A stretch of 64,000 bases of DNA from Pareuzebyella sediminis (GTDB lineage Bacteria > Bacteroidota > Bacteroidia > Flavobacteriales > Flavobacteriaceae): contig NZ_VTZS01000004.1 in NCBI RefSeq assembly GCF_008367235.1, positions 62,001 to 126,000 on the forward strand. Direction: 5' to 3'. Below the pieces are notes generated by a model that saw only the letters and a program-made list of their open reading frames with translations, made no database searches and was not told the origin of the DNA. A program made the translations under genes and the position numbers. Below are positions 26,941 through 34,499 of this stretch, piece after piece (the first letter of the stretch is position 1; each line of letters opens with the position of its first letter).

Positions 26941-28221
26941 ATGTCGTTGCTAAGTAAGTTGCCTTTAATGCGAATTGTATTTTTATTTTTGACTGTGATT
27001 ACCCTTATTTCATGTGAGAATAAGACATCTTTTTACTTCGAGATCGATTCCAGCAACGTAATTTCTACGTCCGAACCTGTGGCAATCGACATCGATAGGA
27101 TTATTGCGGCCGGGCTAAATGTCGAAAAGCCAATGGTACTTGTGAAAGAGAGCGATGGTAGATCCGTGGAGGTGCCTTTTCAGATGGATGCTTCCGGTCA
27201 GAAAATTTGGTTTGTCAATTCGCATGATGAAGGGGCTGGGAAGTATAAATATCGTATTGAAAACGGTGTGCCTACCATCAGGCAGAACACCTATTTGGCC
27301 GAGCATAAAGAGAAAGGGAATTTGCAATTGACCTATGATGACAAGCCCCTTATTTCTTATCGCTATGAAATGACCTATCCGCCCGAGGGCGTTGATTCCA
27401 TATATGGAAAATCTGGTTATATCCACCCTATAACTACACTCGGCGGTGATACCTTGACCCGTATTCAGCCTCCTGACCATTATCATCATTATGGGTTATG
27501 GGGTCCATGGACCCATACCCAAATCGATGGGGAGCGAGTTGATTTCTGGAATCTTGGTGAAGGTATGGGCACTGTGCTTTTCAAATCGTTTGAAAATTCA
27601 GCTTCAGGAAATGTATTTACCTCCTTCACTGCAAGCCAAGAGCATATTGATTTCAAGATACAAGAACAGCCTCAAGTAGCCCTTAACGAAACATTACAAG
27701 TACGTTTGTGGAACTTGGGGAGACCAGACCGGTATATGTTCGATTATATTAGTACTTTTAGCTCGCCTCTCGAGAATGGCATTCTATTTGAAGCCTATCG
27801 GTATGGGGGTGGCATTGGTTTGCGGTTTACTGAACGTTGGAAAGCCGATAACTGTACTGTACTTACCTCCGAAGGTAAAGACCGCTCCACTGCCGACGGC
27901 AGCAATGCCCGATGGTGTATTGTTATGGGAGAGTCATCAGATAGTACGGGCAGCAGCGGAATTTTGTTTTTGAGTCATCCTGATAATCGAATGCATCCTG
28001 AACCCATGAGAATATGGCCCTTGGATGCCAATGGAGGTAGAGGAGATATGTTTTTCGAATTTTGTCCGATAAGGCATGAAGAATGGAAAATTGAACCGGG
28101 TAAAAAATATGGATTGAAGTATCGAATGATAGTTTTTGATGGTTATCTTACTGTCGATGAGGCCGAGTCATACTGGCAGTCCTTTGCGGAACAACCCAAA
28201 ATTGGTATAAGTAATAAGTAA
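26941..28221 (+). CDS. DUF6807 / PmoA-like lipoprotein
   Basis: A 426-residue protein with a lipoprotein signal (VITLISCENK). The body matches the DUF6807 ('methane oxygenase PmoA') family, which despite the name has nothing to do with membrane methane monooxygenase. Key blocks are the histidine-rich PPDHYHHYGLWGPWTHTQ, VDFWNLGEGMG, LSHPDNRMHPEPMRIWP and FFEFCPIRHEEWKI. The clustered His residues could bind a metal. In Bacteroidota and Planctomycetes the family is found next to Gfo/Idh/MocA oxidoreductases, as here. It lies between SusD (33 bases upstream) and the oxidoreductase (11 bases downstream). No reaction is established. Confidence 0.75.
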   Translation: MSLLSKLPLMRIVFLFLTVITLISCENKTSFYFEIDSSNVISTSEPVAIDIDRIIAAGLNVEKPMVLVKESDGRSVEVPFQMDASGQKIWFVNSHDEGAGKYKYRIENGVPTIRQNTYLAEHKEKGNLQLTYDDKPLISYRYEMTYPPEGVDSIYGKSGYIHPITTLGGDTLTRIQPPDHYHHYGLWGPWTHTQIDGERVDFWNLGEGMGTVLFKSFENSASGNVFTSFTASQEHIDFKIQEQPQVALNETLQVRLWNLGRPDRYMFDYISTFSSPLENGILFEAYRYGGGIGLRFTERWKADNCTVLTSEGKDRSTADGSNARWCIVMGESSDSTGSSGILFLSHPDNRMHPEPMRIWPLDANGGRGDMFFEFCPIRHEEWKIEPGKKYGLKYRMIVFDGYLTVDEAESYWQSFAEQPKIGISNK

Positions 28222-28232
28222 AAGTAGTAGAT

Positions 28233-29609
28233 ATGGAAAGAAGAAAGTTTATCAATCGCACTGCAATGGGTACGGCTGCTATGGTCGGGTTCCCATCGAT
28301 TGTACCGGCTAGTGTACTCGGCAAGGATGCCCCAAGTAATAAGATCAATATTGGCCAGATTGGTTGTGGTAGAATTGCACGTTCGCATGATATTCACGAT
28401 ACTATAAGATTTGATCAGGCCCAGTATTTGGCCGTTTGTGACGTTGATTCCAAACGTGCGAATGACGCCAAAGTATTGGTCGATGATTTTTACAAAAAGA
28501 AAACGGGAAAAGATGGTTACGACAATACGAAAGTATATAGTGACTATCGTGAAATGCTCATGAACAAAGATCTTGATGCAATTGTCATCAGTACTCCTGA
28601 TCATTGGCATTCACAGCCTGCTATGGAGGCGGCCCTTGCCGGTAAGCATATTTACTTACAAAAGCCTACCTCGTTGACCGTTCGTGAGGGACAACAATTA
28701 CGTGATGTCATCAAAAAAACGGGGGTCATTCTTCAGGTCGGCACCCAGCAACGCGCCATGCCGCAGTTTCGGGTCGCTGCCGAACTTGTAAGAAATGGGC
28801 GTATCGGAAAGATTCATACCGTAAAAATAGGATTGCCGGGCGACCCTGCCGGACCTGAAGCGCCCGTTATGCCCGTACCCTCTAACTTGGATTTTGATAT
28901 GTGGTTGGGGTCCACCCCAGAAGTGCCTTATACTGAAATAGGAGTGCATCCTCAGGATGGATACAGTAGGCCTGGTTGGTTACGTATACGTAACTATGGG
29001 GCCGGGATGATTACCGGATGGGGGCAACATCATTATGATTCGGCTGCCTGGGGTATGGATACGGAATTGACCGGACCGATTTCGGTAGAGGCCTTGGCCG
29101 AATTTCCAAAATCAGGCCTTTGGAATGTTCATGGTGACTTTTTTGTAAAGCATCAATATGATAACGGAATTACCGTATACACCAGTGGTGGCTATACTAA
29201 TGGTATAAAGTATATTGGTGAGGATGGATGGATATTTGTATCCAGAGGGGATTATCAAGCATCCGCTAGTGATCCTGTAGATCAGGAAAAAAGTGCAAAG
29301 GCCCTGAATGCTTCAGATCCCGAAATATTGAAGTCTACCATTGGAGAGAATGAGATTCACCTAGAAAAAATCGATGATCAACACGGCAATTGGCTGGAGT
29401 GCATTAAAACAAAAGAGCAGCCGATCTCACCTATTGAAAAGGGCCACAAAGCATGCGTTATTTGTCTTATTAGTGACATAGCCATGCAATTCGACAGAAA
29501 GTTGGAGTGGGACAATGAAAATGAAGTGTTTATAAACGATGATGAGGCAAATGCTATGCTACATCGTACGCAACGCAAACCCTACGGAACGGATTATGTA
29601 AAAGTATAA
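28233..29609 (+). CDS. Tat-exported Gfo/Idh/MocA oxidoreductase
   Basis: A 458-residue NAD(P)-dependent sugar oxidoreductase-type protein carrying a Tat signal (MERRKFINRTAMGTAAMVG). Tat export suits a protein folded around a tightly held nicotinamide cofactor. The Rossmann motif is IGQIGCGRIARSH (39-52). The usual EKP catalytic motif reads QKP (143-145), keeping the Lys. The C-terminal alpha/beta domain contains NYGAGMITGWGQHHYDSAAWGMD, with the conserved His pair. Exported members of this family either oxidise glycosides at C3 or act as GH109-like NAD-dependent glycosidases; sequence alone does not separate these. It is the last gene before a terminator in the SusCD operon. Confidence 0.85.
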   Translation: MERRKFINRTAMGTAAMVGFPSIVPASVLGKDAPSNKINIGQIGCGRIARSHDIHDTIRFDQAQYLAVCDVDSKRANDAKVLVDDFYKKKTGKDGYDNTKVYSDYREMLMNKDLDAIVISTPDHWHSQPAMEAALAGKHIYLQKPTSLTVREGQQLRDVIKKTGVILQVGTQQRAMPQFRVAAELVRNGRIGKIHTVKIGLPGDPAGPEAPVMPVPSNLDFDMWLGSTPEVPYTEIGVHPQDGYSRPGWLRIRNYGAGMITGWGQHHYDSAAWGMDTELTGPISVEALAEFPKSGLWNVHGDFFVKHQYDNGITVYTSGGYTNGIKYIGEDGWIFVSRGDYQASASDPVDQEKSAKALNASDPEILKSTIGENEIHLEKIDDQHGNWLECIKTKEQPISPIEKGHKACVICLISDIAMQFDRKLEWDNENEVFINDDEANAMLHRTQRKPYGTDYVKV

Positions 29610-29633
29610 AGTGAATTGAGATGTGACTTACAG

Positions 29634-29667
29634 CGCCTCCTTTTGACAAAAGGGAGGTGTTTTTTTG
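29634..29667 (+). terminator. Intrinsic terminator after the SusCD-DUF6807-oxidoreductase operon
   Basis: A stem of CGCCTCC-TTTT against AAAA-G-GGAGGTG (one bulged G) at 29634-29659, followed by a run of seven T at 29660-29666. It lies 25 bases after the stop codon at 29609. Confidence 0.8.
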
Positions 29668-29699
29668 AAAAGGGGATATGCCCTCCTAGGCCTAATGCT

Positions 29700-29707
29700 T
29701 ATATTTG
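29700..29707 (+). promoter_or_regulatory. Candidate -7 element for the second oxidoreductase operon
   Basis: TATATTTG matches TAnnTTTG exactly, between the terminator and the ATG at 29816. The nearest TTG upstream is too far (32 bases), so it is only a candidate. Confidence 0.3.
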
Positions 29708-29815
29708 AAACTGTCTTTTGGGCAATCTCAACAATAAGCTTTGGTGACTATTGATGTCTCGATACGACGGGTCTTATAGGCTGAACTTAATTTTAATGGA
29801 AATACTACGGAAGAA

Positions 29816-31201
29816 ATGAAAAATTGTGTAATTGGTATGGCCTTTTGCCTGCTCTTTTCATGTGGGGAAAAAGGGAAGAATGAAAAAAAGGATATGACAG
29901 CGGAATCTGAATCGAAATCAATGGTAAAGTTCATGACCTTGGACCCTGGTCATTTTCATGCTGCACTGGTGCATAAAAAGATGTATGGTCAAGTAGATTC
30001 CACAACTTATGTATTCGCACCTGAGGGTCCGGAGGTTGCAGATTTTCTCAATAAAATCGAAGCCTACAATACACGAGACGAAGCACCGTCCCATTGGAAA
30101 GTCGAAAAGTTCTTCGGCGACGATTATGTAGAAGAAATGCTAGCTGAGAAGCCGGGCAACGTTATGGTGGTTGCCGGTAAGAATTCAAAAAAAATAGACT
30201 ATATCTTAGCGGCAGTAAAAGCTGGGCTCAATGTGTATGCCGACAAACCCTTAGTTATCAACAAAGAGGGTTTTGAGAAGCTTAAAGAGGCCTTTAAAAT
30301 CGCCAAAGAGAATAATGTCTTGATTTACGATATCATGACAGAACGTTTTGAATCGACCACAATGATGCAAAAGCTGTTTTCGACGATGCCGGAAATCTTT
30401 GGGGAATTGGTCGAAGGCTCGGCAGATGAACCGGCCATCAGCAAAGAGAGTGTACACCACTTTTTTAAGTATGTATCAGGGCAGCCCTTGGTACGCCCGG
30501 CATGGTTTTTCGATGTTGAGGAAGAAGGCGAGGGCATTGTCGATGTGACCACCCATTTGGTCGATTTGGTACAATGGGAGGCATTTCCAGGACAGCAAAT
30601 CGATACTACGGACATTGAGATGATAAATGCCCGTCGATGGCCTACTGTGCTTACCCAAGATGAGTTTGAGAAAGTAACAGGACTTGGCGAATTTCCCGAC
30701 TACCTTTCAAAGGATATTAAAGACGGTAAGTTGTATGTCTATTCGAATGGCGAGATGACCTATAGAATAAAGGGAAAGGTTGCTAAAGTATCCGTTATTT
30801 GGAACTATCAGGCCCCTGAAGGAACAGGGGATACCCATTATAGTATAATGCGTGGAACCAAGAGTAACTTGATCATAAAACAAGGAGAAGAGGAAGGCTA
30901 CAAACCGGTTCTTTATATTGAAGCCAAAGATCCAGAAGGATTCGAAGGGGCCCTAAATCAGGCACTAGCAAATAAAATTTCACAACAGTTCCCTGGTACG
31001 AGTGCCGAAAAAATCTCCGGTTCTCAATGGAGAATTACTATTCCTGATACCTTTAAAATAGGTCATGAAGCACATTTTGGGCAAGTAACCGAAAACTTTT
31101 TGAAATATTTCGAAGAGGGAGAGCTGCCAAGTTGGGAAGTTCCGAATATGATCACTAAATATTACACTACAATAGAAGCGCTTCAGAAGGCAAAAGAATA
31201 A
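29816..31201 (+). CDS. Gfo/Idh/MocA-family lipoprotein oxidoreductase
   Basis: A 461-residue protein with a lipoprotein signal (FCLLFSC, Cys16) and a low-complexity acidic/basic linker before the catalytic domain. The Rossmann region is divergent (KFMTLDPGHFHAALVHKKMY replaces the usual GxGxxG). The DKP motif (YADKPLVI, near residue 142) preserves the catalytic Lys. The C-terminal half matches the 'putative oxidoreductase C-terminal' type (VDVTTHLVDLVQWEAFPGQ). It is membrane-anchored in the periplasm or on the surface, unlike the soluble Tat paralogue upstream. The SDR starts six bases downstream, so a sugar oxidation step is linked to uronate metabolism. Substrate unknown. Confidence 0.8.
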   Translation: MKNCVIGMAFCLLFSCGEKGKNEKKDMTAESESKSMVKFMTLDPGHFHAALVHKKMYGQVDSTTYVFAPEGPEVADFLNKIEAYNTRDEAPSHWKVEKFFGDDYVEEMLAEKPGNVMVVAGKNSKKIDYILAAVKAGLNVYADKPLVINKEGFEKLKEAFKIAKENNVLIYDIMTERFESTTMMQKLFSTMPEIFGELVEGSADEPAISKESVHHFFKYVSGQPLVRPAWFFDVEEEGEGIVDVTTHLVDLVQWEAFPGQQIDTTDIEMINARRWPTVLTQDEFEKVTGLGEFPDYLSKDIKDGKLYVYSNGEMTYRIKGKVAKVSVIWNYQAPEGTGDTHYSIMRGTKSNLIIKQGEEEGYKPVLYIEAKDPEGFEGALNQALANKISQQFPGTSAEKISGSQWRITIPDTFKIGHEAHFGQVTENFLKYFEEGELPSWEVPNMITKYYTTIEALQKAKE

Positions 31202-31207
31202 TTGGCC

Positions 31208-32026
31208 ATGAAAAATCAATTTTCGCTTGAAGATAAATGCTATGTGCTATCTGGTGCCACAGGTGCGCTAGGGGGTTCAATATCAGACTATTTGGTTGAA
31301 AATGGAGCCAAAGTGGTCTTACTGGGGAGGTCGCCCGAAAAGTTGAAAAAAAAGAAAGAGCAATTAGAACGTATTGCTGAAGGGAATACGATCACCTACT
31401 TGGTCGATCTAATGGACGAAGATAGCTTAAAGGAATTAAAACAAAAGATTGTATCAGAGGTGGGCGCCATTCACGGGCTGATCAATTTAGCGGGCGGCAA
31501 CGTGCCCGAAGCGACCCTTAAACCTGGTCAAAGCATTTTCGATATTCGGTTTAAGGATACCCAAAGTGCGATTGATCTTAACTTGTACGGTACGGTGTTG
31601 CCTACCTTGGTTTTAGGGGAAATAATGGCCAAACAAGGTCATGGTTCGATAGTCAATATTTCTTCTATGGCGGCAAAACAATCCATCACGCGTGTTTTGG
31701 GCTATTCCATCGCCAAAACCGGAATAGAAATGTTTACCAAGTGGATGGCCTTGGAATTGGGGTCGAAGTTTAGTGATAAGATCAGGGTAAATGCCATTGC
31801 CCCAGGGTTTTTTATCGGCAACCAAAATAGGAAGGTACTGATCAACGAAGATGGCTCCTATACCGAGAGGAGTCAAAAAATATTGGCAGGAACTCCCATG
31901 GGGCGATTTGGTGATGCTTCCGAACTGAATGGCACGGTTCACTTTCTTCTCAGTGATGCGTCAAGCTTTGTGACGGGGGCAATCTTTGATGTCGATGGCG
32001 GGTTTAATTCGTTCTCAGGCGTTTGA
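31208..32026 (+). CDS. SDR oxidoreductase, D-mannonate/fructuronate reductase-like
   Basis: A 272-residue cytoplasmic short-chain dehydrogenase. The cofactor motif is SGATGALGG, the NAG-equivalent is NLAGGN, and the catalytic Ser (NISSMAAK) and YSIAK are intact. The C-terminus (GAIFDVDGGFNSFSGV) is typical of the SDR group annotated as D-mannonate oxidoreductase, which reduces fructuronate to mannonate. Its tight coupling to UxuA (next start two bases after its stop) supports this. I use the ATG at 31208; the frame also opens at a TTG two codons earlier. A 2-keto-3-deoxy-fuconate dehydrogenase role is possible but less favoured by position. Confidence 0.8.
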   Translation: MKNQFSLEDKCYVLSGATGALGGSISDYLVENGAKVVLLGRSPEKLKKKKEQLERIAEGNTITYLVDLMDEDSLKELKQKIVSEVGAIHGLINLAGGNVPEATLKPGQSIFDIRFKDTQSAIDLNLYGTVLPTLVLGEIMAKQGHGSIVNISSMAAKQSITRVLGYSIAKTGIEMFTKWMALELGSKFSDKIRVNAIAPGFFIGNQNRKVLINEDGSYTERSQKILAGTPMGRFGDASELNGTVHFLLSDASSFVTGAIFDVDGGFNSFSGV

Positions 32027-32028
32027 TC

Positions 32029-33222
32029 ATGGACTATTTGCAAAAAACATTCCGCTGGTTCGGGCCAACTTTTGGCGTTACCTTAGATGATATACGACAA
32101 ATAGGAGTTGAGGGCATCGTAGCCGCATGTCAACAAGTGCCTGTGGGCGAGGTATGGCCCGAGGAAACGATTGCCTCCCTAAAAAATGAAATCGAAGCAC
32201 ATGGCTTGCAATGGACTGTCGTGGAGAGTGTCAATATCCATACGGCCATAAAATACGGCCTTCCCGAACGTGATGCCTATATTTCAAATTACATACAGAC
32301 CCTTAAAAATCTGGCTGCAAATGAAATATATACGGTATGCTACAATTTTATGCAACTCATCGATTGGACGCGGACCGATTTGGATTACCAATTGAAAAGT
32401 GGCGTGTCGGCCCTGAGGTACGATCCCGTGGCGGCAGCTGCCTTCGATAGCTACATCCTTAAAAGGGAAAATCTAGCCGACACCTATGATACTCCTATGC
32501 TTGAAAAGGCCAAAGCCTATTTCGAAAGCCTTGACACGAAAGGAAAAAAACAATTGGAGCAGGCCATATTGGCGGGGATGCCAGGTTCCCGAACGTTGAT
32601 ATCCCTTGAAGATTTTAGAAAAAATCACGAGACCGTCCTAAAGATCGACAAACGTAAACTTCAAAGTAATTTGGCCTATTTTCTGAAAGCGGTCATTCCC
32701 GAAGCGGAGAAACTAGGGGTGAAGATGGCGATACATCCCGACGATCCCCCATTTTCCGTTTTTGGTGTACCCCGTATCGTTTCTACTTATGAGGAACTGA
32801 AATTTGTACTAGAGAGTTGCCCTTCGTCAAGCAATGGTCTTACCTTTTGTTCGGGATCACTAGGAGCTTCGGCCAACAACTTGGTTCGAATTATCAATGA
32901 CTTCGGTGACAAGATTCACTTTATTCATCTTCGAAATGTTACGCGTGGTGAGGACGGAAGTTTTTACGAATCCGACCACTTGAACGGTTCGCTGCCCATG
33001 GAAGAAATTATGCAGGCAATTGTTCTTGAACAAAAAAAGCGGTTCGAGAGTGGAAGGGGTATTGTGGCCATTCCGATGCGACCTGATCACGGGCATGTCG
33101 TTCTGGACGACAAAAAGCGACAGTCCGAATTTTATTCGGGGTATTCATTGATCGGACGGGCCTTGGGCCTGGCCCAACTTTCGGGCCTCGAAAAGGGAAT
33201 TCGTGCTACCTTGGTACAATAA
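32029..33222 (+). CDS. uxuA: Mannonate dehydratase
   Basis: A 397-residue cytoplasmic enzyme that dehydrates D-mannonate to 2-keto-3-deoxy-D-gluconate in hexuronate catabolism. Diagnostic features are the N-terminus (FRWFGPTFGVTLDDIRQIGVEGI), the metal-binding MAIHPDDPPFSVFGVPRIV, LTFCSGSLGA, KIHFIHLRNV and the C-terminal MRPDHGHVVLDD. The ATG at 32029 was chosen; a TTG two codons upstream overlaps the SDR stop. It forms a short operon with the lipoprotein oxidoreductase and the SDR. Uronate isomerase, KDG kinase and aldolase are not in the window. Confidence 0.93.
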   Translation: MDYLQKTFRWFGPTFGVTLDDIRQIGVEGIVAACQQVPVGEVWPEETIASLKNEIEAHGLQWTVVESVNIHTAIKYGLPERDAYISNYIQTLKNLAANEIYTVCYNFMQLIDWTRTDLDYQLKSGVSALRYDPVAAAAFDSYILKRENLADTYDTPMLEKAKAYFESLDTKGKKQLEQAILAGMPGSRTLISLEDFRKNHETVLKIDKRKLQSNLAYFLKAVIPEAEKLGVKMAIHPDDPPFSVFGVPRIVSTYEELKFVLESCPSSSNGLTFCSGSLGASANNLVRIINDFGDKIHFIHLRNVTRGEDGSFYESDHLNGSLPMEEIMQAIVLEQKKRFESGRGIVAIPMRPDHGHVVLDDKKRQSEFYSGYSLIGRALGLAQLSGLEKGIRATLVQ

Positions 33223-33247
33223 AGAGGGCTTGCGGGGCTATAGGTAT

Positions 33248-33835
33248 TTAATCGTTATCACTTTTGTTTATCAGACCTTTTGTGAACTCGTTAAGTGCTT
33301 CGACCTTTTCTTCAAAATCGCCTTTCAAGGTTTTACGATACGCGTTGAGGTTTTTCACCAAATCGTCAATATTTTCCGGAATCACCTCTTCAAAAAACTG
33401 ACGTAGTCGTTTCGCAGTTGTCGGTGATTGGCCATTGGTAGAGATGGCGACTTTGACATTGCCCTTGGTTACAATACCCCCCATATAAAAGTCACATAGC
33501 GGTGGGTTATCGGCAACGTTTACCAGAATACTGCGTTCCCTACAATCGACGTACACCTGCTCGTTGACCGATGGCTGATCGGTTGTGGCTATAACGATAT
33601 GTTTATCGGTCAGGTATTTAGGTTTGTATGCATCAATATTCATGTGAAACCCATGTTTTTTGGCGACTTCTTCCGTGGCTTTCCTGAACATAGGCGCCAC
33701 CATTTCCACTTGGGCATTCGGACTCGATTTTAGTAGAAAGGTTAATTTTTCCAATGCGACATTTCCGCCACCGACGACTAATATATGCAGGTTTGCTGCC
33801 TTTAGAAAAATAGGGTAAAGTTCGTTCCGTTCCAT
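33248..33835 (-). CDS. Precorrin-2 dehydrogenase / sirohydrochlorin ferrochelatase domain protein
   Basis: A 195-residue protein equivalent to the N-terminal (CysG-N / Met8p) part of sirohaem synthase. It oxidises precorrin-2 to sirohydrochlorin with NAD+ and may insert iron. The NAD motif is ILVVGGGNVALEK (18-30), and the family blocks IVIATTDQPSVNEQV, NVADNPPLCDFYMGG and VAISTNGQSPTTAKRLR are clear. The methyltransferase half (CysG-C/SUMT) is absent, as is usual in flavobacteria where it is a separate gene. It lies 20 bases downstream of the DUF4202 gene and is convergent with uxuA. It serves sulfite/nitrite reductase cofactor supply and is unrelated to the flanking sugar loci. Confidence 0.88.
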   Translation of the reverse strand: MERNELYPIFLKAANLHILVVGGGNVALEKLTFLLKSSPNAQVEMVAPMFRKATEEVAKKHGFHMNIDAYKPKYLTDKHIVIATTDQPSVNEQVYVDCRERSILVNVADNPPLCDFYMGGIVTKGNVKVAISTNGQSPTTAKRLRQFFEEVIPENIDDLVKNLNAYRKTLKGDFEEKVEALNEFTKGLINKSDND

Positions 33836-33855
33836 TGCTTAACCTGATTAAAATT

Positions 33856-34446
33856 TTACGCCTTGAGTGCCAAGGCTATTAGGTCTTTTGATTTTTTCGA
33901 TAAAGGTAATTGCATCGCCGTATCATGACCCTTAGGTGACATTTTACGCCAAGTTTTTTGAAGGATGTCTACGATTTTCTGATCGGGATGCTCGGCCGCA
34001 AAAGGTTCGAAGTAGTATTCGAGAAATACAAGGCAAATTACATCTTCCAAGGTTTGGGTGTCCTCATTTTTTTTAAGTTTCTTTTTCTCTAGTAAAAAAA
34101 CAACCTTGTCGATGATGTTTTGATCATAACCTACTTTCTGCAGTATGGCGGTAGCTTTTTTGGCATGATAGGTTTTTAAATGTTGTCTCCATTTTAGGTA
34201 CCCCACACGATTCATGTCGTACGAATCCCGTGGTATTTCCCATCGGCAAATGTGCTGGCAACGTGCGGCGAGGTGTACGGCCTCTGGTGCATTAGGTGCG
34301 AAGTCGTTCAGTTTTTCCGTCATCCGATAGGCATATAACAGCTCTTTTGGATAGATTTTACCTTCATACGTTTCAGTATTCGGGTCTTTGCTATTCGCTT
34401 CATCAAAATACTTGAAAGCATTCGCTAGTTTCGTATTTGTCACCAT
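33856..34446 (-). CDS. DUF4202 protein
   Basis: A 196-residue, probably cytoplasmic protein. The DUF4202 family is recognised from the N-terminal FDEANSKDPNTE block, the histidine-containing EAVHLAARCQHICRWEIPRDSY, then YLKWRQHLKTYHAKKA, and the C-terminal LEDVICLVFLEYYFEPFA. The pattern resembles small HD-type helical metal proteins, with conserved His and Glu; the family is reported near sulfate-assimilation and sirohaem genes. The link here to the CysG-N-like gene (20-base gap) fits that. No activity is known to me. Confidence 0.8.
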   Translation of the reverse strand: MVTNTKLANAFKYFDEANSKDPNTETYEGKIYPKELLYAYRMTEKLNDFAPNAPEAVHLAARCQHICRWEIPRDSYDMNRVGYLKWRQHLKTYHAKKATAILQKVGYDQNIIDKVVFLLEKKKLKKNEDTQTLEDVICLVFLEYYFEPFAAEHPDQKIVDILQKTWRKMSPKGHDTAMQLPLSKKSKDLIALALKA

Positions 34447-34499
34447 AATCGCTTTTTTATGCGAAGATAAGAAGGCTTGGTAAAAGCCAAAGGTAATGG

